The notes below the pieces were generated by a model that was not told the origin of the DNA, ran no database searches, and was given only the letters and a program-made list of their open reading frames with translations. A stretch of DNA of 64,000 nt, from assembly GCF_040833975.1 (NCBI RefSeq), contig NZ_CP162130.1:3060001-3124000 (forward strand), written 5' to 3'. Below, piece after piece: positions 46,046 through 56,179 of the stretch. The first letter of the stretch is position 1, and each line of letters opens with the position of its first letter. The translations under genes and the position numbers were made by a program. This stretch comes from Leptospira sp. WS92.C1 (GTDB lineage Bacteria; Spirochaetota; Leptospiria; Leptospirales; Leptospiraceae).

Positions 46046-47227
46046 TTATAGTTTGAGATATTCACTTTTGAGAATAAAAGATCCCCTGGAAACGACCTGC
46101 GCACCTTCTCGGATTCCGGACTTGACGATCACTTCATCCCCGACCGTATCTCCGATCAGGACTTCTGTGGCTTCAAAACTTCCATCATCATTCTGCAAAA
46201 ATACGATCGACTTTCCCTCGATCTCGTGCACTGCCTCGATCGGGACCGTACGCCGGATTTCAGAACCGGTGCTGGCCACGATACCTTTTACCTTTGCCGT
46301 AACGGATTGTCCCGGTTTTAATTTTCCATTTCGGTTCGAAACCATGATCCGGATCTTTGCGGTTCTTTTGATATTATCTAATACGGTTCCGACGTAAGCA
46401 ACCTCTCCGCGGATGCCGGGGGAGTTTTCGTTTCCAAGAGGATAGATCATGGCATCCGCGCCTTCCGAAATGGAACCGATATCTTTCTCATACACTTCCA
46501 AAAGAACCATAAGATTGGTAAGATTTGCAATCGTGAATAAATCTTCGTTTCTTGTGACCTGCTGTCCTTGTACCGCTTTTCTTTCGGTCACTTCTCCGTT
46601 AATGGGGCTCCGAAGAACCAGGTTGGAAGAGACGTAAACACCTCTTTCAATCCCTGAAATTTCTGTAGGAGTAAGTCCGTAGTTTTCGAGTTTGATCCGC
46701 GTGGTTTCCACTTCCGTTCGTGCGGTTTTATACTGCATATTTGCAAATTCGTAATCTTTCGCGGAGGTAACCTTCATATCAAAAAGTTCTTTCGCACGAT
46801 CCGCTTGTAATTTCAAAGCCTCAAGACTGGCCCTTGCTTTTACATAAGAGGCTTCGACCTCTCCGAGCATCACGGAGGATAAAATTGCCAGAGGAGATCC
46901 TTGACTGACACGATCCCCTTCTCTCACGAGAACCTTTTTGATTCTCGCCTCGACAGTGGAACCGGCGCGTGCCATACTTTCCGGATCATAGGAAATCCTT
47001 CCCGGAAGAGCAACTTCTTCCACCGGAGAAACCTCTTTAAGGGCGACTAATGTAAGTGGATGACGTTTTAGAATTTCTTCTGAAACGGTAAATCTACTTT
47101 TATTGACGACGACGGGTTTCTTATCCTCGGTTCTTTTGGAGAAGAATTTTTTATAACCGAAATAACCCGCTCCCAAAATTGCAAGAAGGACGATTGCGGT
47201 TTTATAACGATTTAAGATATTGATCAT
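46046..47227 (-). CDS. RND efflux membrane fusion protein (HlyD/CzcB-like)
   Basis: A 393-residue periplasmic adaptor with an N-terminal membrane anchor (about 10-27), biotinyl-lipoyl-like half-motifs (AGSTVEARIKKVLVREGDRVSQG and, after a coiled coil of about 120-190, LRSPINGEVTERKAVQGQQV), a beta-barrel and a membrane-proximal domain ending IREGAQVVSRGSFIL. It should link an inner-membrane pump with the TolC-like channel encoded 24 bp upstream. No RND pump gene follows; the operon ends here. Confidence 0.92.
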   Translation of the reverse strand: MINILNRYKTAIVLLAILGAGYFGYKKFFSKRTEDKKPVVVNKSRFTVSEEILKRHPLTLVALKEVSPVEEVALPGRISYDPESMARAGSTVEARIKKVLVREGDRVSQGSPLAILSSVMLGEVEASYVKARASLEALKLQADRAKELFDMKVTSAKDYEFANMQYKTARTEVETTRIKLENYGLTPTEISGIERGVYVSSNLVLRSPINGEVTERKAVQGQQVTRNEDLFTIANLTNLMVLLEVYEKDIGSISEGADAMIYPLGNENSPGIRGEVAYVGTVLDNIKRTAKIRIMVSNRNGKLKPGQSVTAKVKGIVASTGSEIRRTVPIEAVHEIEGKSIVFLQNDDGSFEATEVLIGDTVGDEVIVKSGIREGAQVVSRGSFILKSEYLKL

Positions 47228-47251
47228 ACGAATCTCCGGGATGGAATTTAC

Positions 47252-48823
47252 TTAATCCCTCTCTGTTTTTTTTCCGATCGCAGCCTTATAAATTTCCACT
47301 GCATTGTAGTAGAGATACAATACTTCATAGTAATCCCTAAGAACGATAAGATAATTCTTTTCTGCCTGAAGGAAGGTAACCTGATCGGATGCACCCCGGA
47401 CATACGCTATCCTGGATTTTTGTTCCAGCTGTTTGTTTTTTTGTAATAAATTGATTCTTTCGTATTTTGCGAGAAGATCTTCTCGTGCAAGCAACTCTTT
47501 TTTGGAGGCTTCGATCTCTTCGTTGACTTCTCTTTTTTTAGCTTCGAGAGCCAATTCGAATTTTTTGTGCTCTTCCTTTGCAGAAAGAACCTTCCCCTGA
47601 CCTCTATCATTTAGAGGAATCGGAAGTGTAGCAAATACACCAGCGTAGTGTTCGTTTCCCTTGATTCTCCATTCCCCGCCGACTTGAAGATACCCGAGAC
47701 TTTCCCTTCTTTGGAGATCGATATTCAATTTCTTTTCTTTGACCCTCTCTTCCAGAGCCGCAATGTCCGGACGATTGACAGCGGCTACAGTGGAATCCTT
47801 GAGACGTAAACCCAGATCTTCCAGAGATTTGAATTTCATTTCTGTGTTAAACGCGAAAATTCCTTCGGACTCCCTGATTCCCGAAAGAATTCGGAGTTCC
47901 TTTTCCACAATCTGTCTACGAACCAACGCGTCTCTGTAAAATTTTTCAACCTGAATCCGTTCGAGTTCGAGTCGTTCAAATTCGAGAGGGGAAATGTCTC
48001 CCTTTTCCACTCTAAACTTGGTCAATTCCAAAAGATCGCTATAGTTTTCGTAAAATTCTTTATTATAATCTACTAAATTGGTTAAAAACAAATACGCCCA
48101 ATAGTTTTGTCTGAGACGAAGACGAAAGAGTCTGTCGAAATTATCAAATTCTCCCAACACGGCTTCAAAGGATTTTTTTGCCACCTTCGATCTCAAGGAG
48201 ATGATTCCGTAAACGTCCAAGTCCTGATAGAGACCAGGGGCGATCTCCGTATTCCCACCTTGCGAACCGTTGGCACCGAGGATCTGAGGGTTAGAAGAAC
48301 CCCCGCCCGGAATTCCGATAAACTGTTGTTGAAATTGAAGAATGGGATTTCTAGAAAGCGAGGCGGTAATCACCTTTCCTCTTTCGATCCCCATGTTTTG
48401 TTTTTCCGCGAGATACAAAGGATTGTTTGAGACCGCGTATTCCGTAAGTCTTTCCACATCCCAGTCTATAACTTTTCCGATAAAAGGGGCGGATTGCAAA
48501 CCGATCGGAGATTGTGTTTGTTTTTCGGTTTGATCCTTCGGTTGTTCCGGCGTCTTTTCGGTTTGATTGGAATTCGATTTCTTTTTTTCCTCTTCTGCTG
48601 TGAAAGCAGATTCGAGGGGGATTACGTCAACTTGCGCATGGGTCGGATAAGGAACCGCAAACACAACGCTTACAATTCCAAAAACCAAAAAGGTTTTCAG
48701 ATATCGAAGAAATACAAAACGATCTTCGAAAGAATTTGTATTCTCGTAATTGCCCATTCGGATTTCGTTTTTTACAAACGGTCCTTCCGGCTCATTCTTT
48801 AAAACATTCTGTGAAGATACCAT
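47252..48823 (-). CDS. TolC-like outer membrane efflux protein
   Basis: A 523-residue outer membrane factor. After an N-terminal region with signal sequence (about residues 42-63, ending PTHAQ) and a Gln/Lys/Thr-rich linker (about 75-110), the two coiled-coil repeats of the OEP family run from about 130 to 515, with LRQNYWAYLFL and LEALEAKKREVNEEIEASKKE-type helices. The ATG at 48823 has an AGGG site, overlapping the upstream lipoprotein gene by 25 bp; the ATG at 48757 would shorten the n-region and is equally possible. Confidence 0.9.
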   Translation of the reverse strand: MVSSQNVLKNEPEGPFVKNEIRMGNYENTNSFEDRFVFLRYLKTFLVFGIVSVVFAVPYPTHAQVDVIPLESAFTAEEEKKKSNSNQTEKTPEQPKDQTEKQTQSPIGLQSAPFIGKVIDWDVERLTEYAVSNNPLYLAEKQNMGIERGKVITASLSRNPILQFQQQFIGIPGGGSSNPQILGANGSQGGNTEIAPGLYQDLDVYGIISLRSKVAKKSFEAVLGEFDNFDRLFRLRLRQNYWAYLFLTNLVDYNKEFYENYSDLLELTKFRVEKGDISPLEFERLELERIQVEKFYRDALVRRQIVEKELRILSGIRESEGIFAFNTEMKFKSLEDLGLRLKDSTVAAVNRPDIAALEERVKEKKLNIDLQRRESLGYLQVGGEWRIKGNEHYAGVFATLPIPLNDRGQGKVLSAKEEHKKFELALEAKKREVNEEIEASKKELLAREDLLAKYERINLLQKNKQLEQKSRIAYVRGASDQVTFLQAEKNYLIVLRDYYEVLYLYYNAVEIYKAAIGKKTERD

Positions 48824-49473
48824 TTTCCCTGCACTTTCTTAAAGTATGGATTGAGAAGCTCCTTTTCCAGTTCTATGTTATCTTTAAATCTAAGTTTCAG
48901 CTCGCATTCGGTCAAACTTTCGTAATAAAACTCGGCTTCAATTCCTCCGGAAAGTAAAAATAAATCTCGTACTGTTCTGACGTTTTCAGAATTCTTTTGT
49001 TTTTTCAGAAGTTCTCGATCAAAAAAATAAGTCGCAAAATAATTTCCGCTTTTTTTGAGTTCCTTTCGAATTTCTTCCCGTGACCAGGTTCCCTTGAGAT
49101 CCAAAAGTAAACCGTCTTTGGGAGAAACAATTTCGTGGAGTTTTGAAAAGTCCTGATTGATCGTATCCGTTATCAAAATTTTCATCAAAAAAAGAATTTC
49201 AGGAGTATCTTTCGTGTGATCTCCGGTATGCCCCGCAAGAAATATCTTTCCGGTAATCACTTCCGGAATCTTATGGTTTCCGCGTGAAAGAGGAGTTTCC
49301 TGTCGAGAGGGGGGTGTGCAAAGGATCGTTAGAATTAGACCCATGGATAAGAATCCTAATTCCTTTTTAAAAAACGACTGTAAGAAAGGATGAATCATTG
49401 TAGCGCCGGGTTCAAAACAGGGAACGAGTCCAGTCTCTGAAAATTCGTCTGGAAGTCGAATCAAAGTTTTCAT
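48799..49473 (-). CDS. Putative lipoprotein preceding the efflux genes
   Basis: Up to 224 residues. A hydrophobic segment ends in LTILCTPPS, a plausible lipobox (about Cys52 from the ATG at 49473, or Cys27 from ATG 49398, which gives a more normal signal peptide). The mature part is charged and mixed alpha/beta, with a C-terminal KVQGKWYLHRMF segment like those of small periplasmic SnoaL/DUF-type domains, though I cannot assign a family. It overlaps the TolC-like gene by 25 bp. Confidence 0.75.
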   Translation of the reverse strand: MKTLIRLPDEFSETGLVPCFEPGATMIHPFLQSFFKKELGFLSMGLILTILCTPPSRQETPLSRGNHKIPEVITGKIFLAGHTGDHTKDTPEILFLMKILITDTINQDFSKLHEIVSPKDGLLLDLKGTWSREEIRKELKKSGNYFATYFFDRELLKKQKNSENVRTVRDLFLLSGGIEAEFYYESLTECELKLRFKDNIELEKELLNPYFKKVQGKWYLHRMF

Positions 49474-49706
49474 TTTTTCACTCTCGTGTCCTTTAGATCG
49501 ACTCTTCTAATTTTAGCATTTGAGGATTTTTAGGTTCTCTGACTGGAACTTTCGTTATCAAACCAGGTCTTCTTCAAATCCAATTTCTATCCTGGAATCT
49601 CGAATCAAGCTCATTCCGCTTGGGCCTCGACTTTAAAAAAAGAAGTTTTTTGATTTTTTTTAATTGGAATCCAGTTTGTCTGCGTATTCGGGAAACCGAT
49701 TTTGGT

Positions 49707-50246
49707 ATGGGATACTTATTGCTGAATTCAGACCAGGAGATTCATTCTCCACTACATAAAGATAGAAGGGAAACAGTAACCTTGTTGATTCCGGAAGCAA
49801 CGTTACAGCGCTTTGGCTCAAGCAAAGCTCATTCGTTGCCAAAAAGAATTCCACAAATGTTACGAACGTATGGAAAATATCTGACTGCAACAAAACGTCT
49901 GGGAAAGAAGGCGGGAACCACCTTGTATCAGCCCAGTCCAGGAGAGAAAAAAATGAAACGAATCAACGTTCGCTTAGGCTCCGGAAGTTGGACGTTACTC
50001 GGAGCCTTGGCGCAAGCGCATGGCGTATCCCGTTGTTATCTTTTTAATTATCTCTTGTGGTTGGAAGAGTCTGGGGTCGGTGAGTCTATCTTTGAAACTT
50101 TTAATGCGGGAGTTCCCGCCTTTCACAGTAATTACAGTTATATCCTCCACCTTGATTTGCCATACAATCGAGTTACACGAAGACTCAATACGACACCGGA
50201 GTGTCAATTCTATACTTTAGATTACCGAGACTGGTTTCCAAATTAA
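49707..50246 (+). CDS. DUF1564 family protein (Leptospira-specific)
   Basis: A 179-residue protein of DUF1564, a multi-copy family that I know only from Leptospira. Typical stretches are [55 protein letters not shown], and the C-terminal [15 protein letters not shown], which resembles a ribbon-helix-helix-like segment. The function is unknown; the basic central part and the compact helical end would fit DNA binding. The start at ATG 49707 matches the family's N-terminus; the reading from 49620 adds 29 unrelated residues. It is a lone gene between minus-strand operons. Confidence 0.85.
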   Translation: MGYLLLNSDQEIHSPLHKDRRETVTLLIPEATLQRFGSSKAHSLPKRIPQMLRTYGKYLTATKRLGKKAGTTLYQPSPGEKKMKRINVRLGSGSWTLLGALAQAHGVSRCYLFNYLLWLEESGVGESIFETFNAGVPAFHSNYSYILHLDLPYNRVTRRLNTTPECQFYTLDYRDWFPN

Positions 50247-50356
50247 AAACGAACCGTAATTCGCCCAAAAACCCTAAACCGAAAAATCAATGTAGGTCCG
50301 AGCTACGTCACCAATTCAGAAGAACAAACCAAAGTTAGGGATTGCAACTAAGCACA

Positions 50357-51928
50357 TTATACGCCTTTTGCCTCCAAACGCAACGCTTTCTTTAACAATT
50401 CTTCCAAATCCTTTCCGTAGATTACATTTAAAATACTCGGATTGTCTGTAAGAAAACGTTTCGCACCTTCCGTAAATTCTGCATCACCCAAAATAAAAGC
50501 CTTATCCACACCAAGTTCTTTTACCTGAGCAATCGTATCTCTCAAAAAAATATCCGAAATTTTTGCATCCTTCCATTTCCGAAATTTAAAAAGAGATCGG
50601 GTCTCTTTATCCGTTTTGTTGAGTCCGGTAAGGTTCAGTCCGTCACCTTCCTTGTTGGGAACTTCTCTACTAACCGTATAATTGAGAGCGATCACGATTC
50701 GAACGCAGAGATTTTTAAATTCAACTCCCTTGAGCTGACGATAGTGATCCAAAACTCCGACTCCGATCTTGGAAACATCCGTGAGAAGTTTATTACCCTG
50801 ATCATCAAGGATTCCTTTGATATGAAATGATTTGGAAGATTTAAGTCCGGAAAGCTCGTAAAATCGTTCGACCGGAAAGAGTTCCGAAAATATTCTTCCG
50901 ATCTCTTCATCCAAGGAAAATCCGTTTTGCGCCGCCTTCGTGGGATCGACTCTTTTGGTTTCTAATTGGAATTTATAGTTCGCAAGTTCCATAATTCGTT
51001 TGTCATCGACGCGCTCCGCTTCGGCTTCGATCAGATATTCGCTAGCTTCTTCCAATTTTCCGAGCTTCACAGCCAATAAAGAAAAATACACATCCGAATC
51101 GATCATTTCCTGTTTCCAACCGCTATTTCTAGCCATTTCCATGCAGAGTCTCGCGTGTTTCAGAGCTTCGCCAAAATTCTTCTGAAAAATAAAACAGCAT
51201 GTAAGAAACTGAAAGATCGTATAACGAATGTAGTCGTCGTCAATCAAATCCACAACCGAGTTTGCAACCCGAATCGCTTCTTCGTATTTTACATCCCGAA
51301 CCAAACTGAGCGCATATAAAAATCCTCCGACCGAAGATGCGGGATCGAGTTCATAGGACTTTGCGAAAAATTCAACTGGATTGCCTTTTCTCAAAACTGC
51401 CGCGACCACACCTTTGCCGATAAAAATGGAAGGAATTTTGATTTTTTCATTCGGAATTTTACCGAGAAATCGATCTGCGATGATAAATTCTTTTTGACCC
51501 AAGGCCATAAAGCCGATTCGAACATTCGCCTCGGCATTTTCAGGATCGATATGAATGGTATCGAGGTAGTGAAACAGAGATTCTTCAAATAAATCCTGCT
51601 GATAATAAATGTCTGCGATTCGATTGGAGACCGCCACCTCGTTGATCCCTTTCTCATAAGCACCAATCTTTTTGATTTTTTCGAGGTGGCGGGCTTCGTT
51701 GGCAATATCCCCTTCCATCGCGTAAATCTTTGCGATCACATAATGAGCTCGGACATTGGAGGGGGAATGATCTAAAATATCCCGAATGATTGCGCGAGCG
51801 TCGACATAGTTTCCCATTGCCGCCAAGGCTAGGGCTTTTTCAAATGCGTCTTTCTTGGTCTGGATTAGGAAGGATCCAAACGCAACAATCAGAATAATTC
51901 CAATAGCAACAAGAATGACGAAGATCAT
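50357..51928 (-). CDS. Membrane-anchored TPR protein with degenerate Mrr-like C-terminal domain
   Basis: A 523-residue protein. Residues 3-22 form a transmembrane anchor; about 28-325 contain six to eight TPR-like helix pairs (for example [39 protein letters not shown]). About 402-512 resembles the Mrr restriction-endonuclease domain in order: [23 protein letters not shown] (428-433), LFKFRKWKD (446-454), [20 protein letters not shown] and a YGKDLEELL end. The catalytic pattern (D..Q/E-x-K) reads N and K-x-R, so it is probably inactive and used for binding. Spirochaetes have several TPR proteins in the flagellar collar, and this may be related, but nothing here proves it. Divergent from the ABC operon. 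Confidence 0.75.
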   Translation of the reverse strand: MIFVILVAIGIILIVAFGSFLIQTKKDAFEKALALAAMGNYVDARAIIRDILDHSPSNVRAHYVIAKIYAMEGDIANEARHLEKIKKIGAYEKGINEVAVSNRIADIYYQQDLFEESLFHYLDTIHIDPENAEANVRIGFMALGQKEFIIADRFLGKIPNEKIKIPSIFIGKGVVAAVLRKGNPVEFFAKSYELDPASSVGGFLYALSLVRDVKYEEAIRVANSVVDLIDDDYIRYTIFQFLTCCFIFQKNFGEALKHARLCMEMARNSGWKQEMIDSDVYFSLLAVKLGKLEEASEYLIEAEAERVDDKRIMELANYKFQLETKRVDPTKAAQNGFSLDEEIGRIFSELFPVERFYELSGLKSSKSFHIKGILDDQGNKLLTDVSKIGVGVLDHYRQLKGVEFKNLCVRIVIALNYTVSREVPNKEGDGLNLTGLNKTDKETRSLFKFRKWKDAKISDIFLRDTIAQVKELGVDKAFILGDAEFTEGAKRFLTDNPSILNVIYGKDLEELLKKALRLEAKGV

Positions 51929-52042
51929 TTTTTTGTTTTTCTTTCAGGTTCCAGTTAGTAAATGGATAAAATCCTGGGATTCGAAACCGGGTATGACCCT
52001 ATCTTGGGATAAAATCAAATCATTTTGCAGAAACAGAACCAG

Positions 52043-52567
52043 ATGGGAAAAATAACTTACCTCAGATTTGCGTATTCTATCGTAAAACGCGATATTATAA
52101 ACAGTATTCTTCATATCGGCTTTTCCGCGTTTTTTTGTTTTTTCATGATTTTCGGATTCTTCCTGCTGAGAATGGACAAAGCCCCTTCCAACCCTTCTAG
52201 TATCGAACTCTTCCGGAATTATCCACAGTTGGTTTTATTGCTGAGTTCCGCTGGATTGGTATTTATGGCGCTTACGAAAACCCTTCTCCGGACCGCGGAC
52301 GCCGGAATCATGATGGCGGTCGGTGGAAATCGAATCGGAACCGTGCGTCTTTTGGTCGCGGAACTCTGGATTTTACACGGAGCCGGATTCTTATTTTCCG
52401 TTTTAGTAGGAATCGCATTCCCCCCTTGGATTTCCGAAGGTTCAAGCCTCTTGGATTTTGGAAAAGCGTTTCTGGTTTGTATTTCTTTGGTCTCAGGCAT
52501 CGGGGCGATCATCGCCTTGATTCTCACCTTTTTGGATCCGTATCGATCGATTCGGAGGGGAAAATGA
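52043..52567 (+). CDS. Small ABC transporter permease (FtsX-like)
   Basis: A 174-residue membrane protein with four helices (about 20-43, 65-83, 110-133 and 140-163). The order and the [21 protein letters not shown] segment, which resembles the coupling segment of FtsX/LolE permeases (xxLGA/Gxxxxx), and the ATGA overlap with an ABC ATPase gene mark it as the permease subunit. It lacks the large periplasmic domain of LolC/MacB. ATG 52043 or the TTG at 52025 may be the start. Confidence 0.75.
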   Translation: MGKITYLRFAYSIVKRDIINSILHIGFSAFFCFFMIFGFFLLRMDKAPSNPSSIELFRNYPQLVLLLSSAGLVFMALTKTLLRTADAGIMMAVGGNRIGTVRLLVAELWILHGAGFLFSVLVGIAFPPWISEGSSLLDFGKAFLVCISLVSGIGAIIALILTFLDPYRSIRRGK

Positions 52568-53229
52568 TTCTACGTATCAACAATCTTTCGAGAGAATACG
52601 GAAAATCAAAAGCTGTAGACGGGGTTTCCTTTGATATGAATCAATCCGACTATGTCGCGATCGTCGGTCCCTCCGGTTCCGGTAAGACCACGTTGCTTTC
52701 GATGATCACGGGAATGCTCACGAGTAGCGCCGGAGAAATCTACTTTGATACCACCAAAGTAAGCGATATGAGTCACGGGACCCTAGCAAATTTCCGGGCG
52801 CGCAACATCGGACTGATCTTTCAGTTTTCGGAATTGCTTCCTCATTTGGATGTGGAAGAGAATATTCTACTTCCGGCTCTTCTTGTAGGAAAATTTAGTT
52901 CGAAAGAGTATCAGGAAAAATGCGAATATCTGATCCAGAGTCTAAACCTGGAATCTATACGAAAGAGCTATCCATCCAAACTTTCAGGAGGACAGATTCA
53001 GATGACCGCGATCGCAAGATCCTTGATCAACGAACCCGAGCTTCTCCTCGCGGACGAACCCTCCGGGGATTTGGATCCCGAAAATAGCGAACTCGTACGC
53101 AACCTTCTTTACGATTTCAACATGAGAGGTCTTACGATTCTATTAGTAACTCATGATATGAATCTCGCCTTTGACGCAAAAACGATTTATGAAATGAGAG
53201 AGGGAGCGTTTACCCGGGTGGTAAAATGA
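52564..53229 (+). CDS. ABC transporter ATP-binding protein (LolD/MacB class)
   Basis: A 221-residue ATPase: Walker [12 protein letters not shown] (about 39-49), Q-loop in [12 protein letters not shown], signature [15 protein letters not shown] and Walker [16 protein letters not shown], the last being typical of the LolD/FtsE/MacB class. It pairs with the small permease upstream. The ATG at 52564 lies in the permease stop (ATGA). Its own stop overlaps the ROK gene in the same way. Confidence 0.93.
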   Translation: MILRINNLSREYGKSKAVDGVSFDMNQSDYVAIVGPSGSGKTTLLSMITGMLTSSAGEIYFDTTKVSDMSHGTLANFRARNIGLIFQFSELLPHLDVEENILLPALLVGKFSSKEYQEKCEYLIQSLNLESIRKSYPSKLSGGQIQMTAIARSLINEPELLLADEPSGDLDPENSELVRNLLYDFNMRGLTILLVTHDMNLAFDAKTIYEMREGAFTRVVK

Positions 53230-54122
53230 AATCCTATCTCGGGATCGATATCGGAGCGGGAAGTATCAAAGCCAGCCTGGTCACAAAAGACGGAAATATT
53301 CTCAAACAAACCTCAAGAACAACCGGAACCGATACAAACGAAATCCAGTTTCTAAAATCACTCGAAGAGATCGTTTCAGAGATAAAGGAATCTTCGATGA
53401 TCGGAATCGGAATCGGAAGTCCGGGACCCATCGATTCCGAAAGGGGAATCCTAATTCAATCCGCAAACCTTCCTCTTCTCAAAGAAGTCGCGTTAGTCGA
53501 TCATTTAAAAAAAAAATTTTCATACCCGGTCTACTACAACAACGACGCTAACCTCGCCGCCCTCGGAGAATACAGATTTGGTCTCGGAAAAGGATCCTCT
53601 AATCTGTTGATTCTTACGTTGGGAACCGGACTCGGCGGAGGCTGGATTTATCAGGGTAAATTGTTTAACGGATATAAAGGAAGCGGAATGGAAACCGGAC
53701 ACGTCACGTATTTAGCGGAAGGTCCCCACTGCGGTTGCGGCCAGAGAGGATGTACGGAAGCCTACTTCAGCGCGAGCGGATTTTTAAATCGATATCTTGA
53801 AACAACCGGACGCTCTCTTTCTTCCGCGGAAGAATTTTTTAAAAAGGTTCGAGAGACCGAACCAGCCGCGGTACGTTTGTTAAACGAAGGAATCGAAGCC
53901 CTCGCGCAACTCTGCAGGGGACTGATTCATACGATCAATCCGGAGAGAATCGTATTTACAGGGGGATTGATTTTATCCTGGGATCTATTCGGAAATTCCC
54001 TCACAAAAAGAATTCAAGAAATCATCTTTCCGGTTTTTCGAACTTACACTCAAATTTTACGCGGAGGGAACGTTTCCGGTGTCTTAGGCGCCGCCGCCCT
54101 CTGTATGGAGAATCATGAATGA
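53226..54122 (+). CDS. ROK family sugar kinase (glucokinase-like)
   Basis: A 298-residue ROK protein. The phosphate loop is [15 protein letters not shown] (about 5-19), with [19 protein letters not shown] [11 protein letters not shown] (catalytic Asp), [14 protein letters not shown], and the zinc motif [13 protein letters not shown] (about 170-182). No DNA-binding domain is present, so it is a kinase rather than a NagC-type repressor; glucose is the commonest substrate. It sits in an operon with the ABC genes and the HIT gene through ATGA overlaps. Confidence 0.93.
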   Translation: MKSYLGIDIGAGSIKASLVTKDGNILKQTSRTTGTDTNEIQFLKSLEEIVSEIKESSMIGIGIGSPGPIDSERGILIQSANLPLLKEVALVDHLKKKFSYPVYYNNDANLAALGEYRFGLGKGSSNLLILTLGTGLGGGWIYQGKLFNGYKGSGMETGHVTYLAEGPHCGCGQRGCTEAYFSASGFLNRYLETTGRSLSSAEEFFKKVRETEPAAVRLLNEGIEALAQLCRGLIHTINPERIVFTGGLILSWDLFGNSLTKRIQEIIFPVFRTYTQILRGGNVSGVLGAAALCMENHE

Positions 54123-54469
54123 ACGATCCAAACTGCATATTCTGCAAAATCATCCGTAAGGAAATCCCCGCAAAGATCGCTTTTGAAGACGAAGAAATAT
54201 TAGCGTTTCATGATATATCTCCGCAAGCCCCGGTTCATATCGTATTTATTCCGAAAAAACATATCGTATCTCTTGCGGAAACAACCAATCCTGATGCGAC
54301 TCTTTTAGGAAACATTCTCGTTCGAATTCAAGAGACCGCAAAAACATTGGGCTTTTCCAAAAAGGGATATAGAGTGGTGAACAACACGGGAACCAACGGA
54401 GGACAGACCGTCTTCCATATTCATTTTCATCTTTTAGCAGAACGCCGACTCCAATGGCCGCCGGGCTAA
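54119..54469 (+). CDS. HIT family nucleotide hydrolase (HinT-like)
   Basis: A 116-residue histidine triad protein. It has the zinc/N-terminal motif [35 protein letters not shown] with the catalytic H-x-H-x-H triad (about 99-103), and a C-terminal Trp-Pro ending typical of HinT. HinT-like enzymes hydrolyse AMP-lysine and other phosphoramidates. Coupled to the ROK gene by overlap. Confidence 0.95.
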   Translation: MNDPNCIFCKIIRKEIPAKIAFEDEEILAFHDISPQAPVHIVFIPKKHIVSLAETTNPDATLLGNILVRIQETAKTLGFSKKGYRVVNNTGTNGGQTVFHIHFHLLAERRLQWPPG

Positions 54470-54485
54470 GACCAAGGAAACCACA

Positions 54486-55490
54486 TTGAAACGCATATTA
54501 TTCGGAACCGTAGTCAGCATTATCGCGCTCGGATTTTTATTTTCAAAACTGGATCTCGGGGAATTTACCCAAATCCAGGAACGTTGGGAACCGATTTATC
54601 TGATTCCGTTCTGTATTTCCAGCGCTTGGGGTCTTCTTTTGTTTTCCTGGAGATGGCATCTTCTTATGGGAAAACAAATTCAATTCCGTTATGCGCTCTT
54701 TGCCTCCTTTATCGGCGTAGGGGCCAATATGTTTCTTCCCGCACGCGGGGGGGATATTTTCCGACTTTATTTTTGTAAAAAAGAATCGGAATTGCAATAT
54801 CCGACTCTTGTGACCGCTCTCTTTATCGAAAAAGTTTTGGATTTTTCTTTTATATTCTCCGCCGGTCTTTGCGCTCTGATGTTTTTGGGAATCAAAGACG
54901 AAAGTAGCAATTCGTTTTTTATTGTATCCTCTTTGATCATAGTTGGAATTTTCGTAGGACTCGTCGCGATTCGATTCTTAAACGATAAAATCATATCCGT
55001 TCTTGCGTGGGCCGCGGGACTGCTCGGAAAAAAAGAATGGTTTTTAAACAAGTTGGCGCACTACATCCGCGAACTCGGTGAATTTTTAGTTTTGAAAAAA
55101 TTTATCCTCCCTGCGGTTCTAACCGCATTCACATGGTTGATCGGATACGCTCTGAGTTACGGGGTATTGCTCAAATTGGTCGGAATTCCAATGAGCTACG
55201 CGGGAATCGTATTTATCATGTTTGCCGGTGCCGTAGGAGTCATGGTTCCCTCCGCGCCTTCCGGCGCGGGGGTATTTCACGCATCGGTGACCTCTTCCTT
55301 CGTCTTGATGGGAAGAAAAGCATCCGAAGGATTGTTCTACGCAACGACGGTTCACTTAGCTCAGTTCATTTTGCAGAGCGTGTTCGCGATCATTCTTTAT
55401 ATCTACTGGATCTTTGACCGAAGAAAACGCGGTCTCGGAAAAGCCGAATTCTCTCTCAAAGAATCCGAAGTTATCGAAACCGAAAGTTAA
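54486..55490 (+). CDS. Flippase-like membrane protein (UPF0104 / LPG synthase TM region)
   Basis: A 334-residue integral membrane protein with about eight helices, of the lysylphosphatidylglycerol synthetase transmembrane family: [32 protein letters not shown] and [20 protein letters not shown] are the characteristic segments. It lacks the catalytic LPG synthase domain, so a lipid-flipping or related role is likely. TTG start at 54486 with AAGGAAA upstream. Last gene of the ABC - ROK - HIT operon. Confidence 0.88.
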   Translation: MKRILFGTVVSIIALGFLFSKLDLGEFTQIQERWEPIYLIPFCISSAWGLLLFSWRWHLLMGKQIQFRYALFASFIGVGANMFLPARGGDIFRLYFCKKESELQYPTLVTALFIEKVLDFSFIFSAGLCALMFLGIKDESSNSFFIVSSLIIVGIFVGLVAIRFLNDKIISVLAWAAGLLGKKEWFLNKLAHYIRELGEFLVLKKFILPAVLTAFTWLIGYALSYGVLLKLVGIPMSYAGIVFIMFAGAVGVMVPSAPSGAGVFHASVTSSFVLMGRKASEGLFYATTVHLAQFILQSVFAIILYIYWIFDRRKRGLGKAEFSLKESEVIETES

Positions 55491-55549
55491 ACATTAAAAT
55501 CTTCTGATACAATGTGTTTTCCCCGCTTCGCATAACGTATAAAAAGAAA

Positions 55550-55611
55550 CCCGACCGTTCACAGTCATTCGCAAACCATAAGATTCCGAAGAATGACTGT
55601 GAACGGTCGGG
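55550..55611. terminator. Strong bidirectional terminator, 21-bp perfect stem
   Basis: CCCGACCGTTCACAGTCATT plus C (55550-55570) pairs perfectly with 55591-55611 around a 20-base loop. The plus-strand 3' side is CTTTGTC and the minus-strand 3' side is TTTCTTTTTAT, so it ends the flippase operon and, more clearly, the convergent lipoprotein gene. The stem is longer than most intrinsic terminators. Confidence 0.8.
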
Positions 55612-55647
55612 CTTTGTCAGAATCAAAACTGATTCGAATTCTTAAAT

Positions 55648-56079
55648 CTATTTAGACAACAACTGACACGCTTCCGATTTCTGGAGCGAGTTGTTCGGTG
55701 ACATCATTTCAGTACAGGTGATTTTTTCGATCAAACCAAGACATTCTTTTGCTGCGGCGACCTTTTCGGGAGTTGCATCCTTCCATTGATCTTCTTCCGA
55801 TGTACCGTTTTTCGCTCTTTGAGCCGCGGCGCTTTCTTCCATGGATTTCAGACAAGCCTCTTTGGATAAAAGCATAGGAGGGATGAATTTTTTCTGAGCT
55901 TCCGGCATTTTGCTAAATTGTTCTTTGGTGCATTCTACCGTTTTACCACAGGTGACCTCCTTGGACTTTTGAACCAATTCCTTCATATCGGCCGCGGGAT
56001 TTGAGGAACCCTTTCCACAATCGATTGCGAAAGACATCATAGAGACGAAAACTAACAAACTTAAATTTTTGAAATTCAT
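55648..56079 (-). CDS. Small Cys-rich lipoprotein
   Basis: A 143-residue exported protein: signal peptide with lipobox-like FAIDC (Cys21). The mature part is helical and contains six further Cys (in EVTCGKTVEC, SKEAC, AKECL, ITCTEMM and EACQLLSK), compatible with three disulfides in the periplasm. I know similar small leptospiral lipoproteins but no function. A lone gene ended by the strong terminator at 55550. Confidence 0.85.
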   Translation of the reverse strand: MNFKNLSLLVFVSMMSFAIDCGKGSSNPAADMKELVQKSKEVTCGKTVECTKEQFSKMPEAQKKFIPPMLLSKEACLKSMEESAAAQRAKNGTSEEDQWKDATPEKVAAAKECLGLIEKITCTEMMSPNNSLQKSEACQLLSK

Positions 56080-56179
56080 AACCCTTTCCTTTTAAAATGG
56101 AAAAGAATGAATTTTCCGTTTATTTTGAAAATAAATAATTTTAGAAATCTTTGATTTAGCGAAAACTTCTGCAAGTCAA

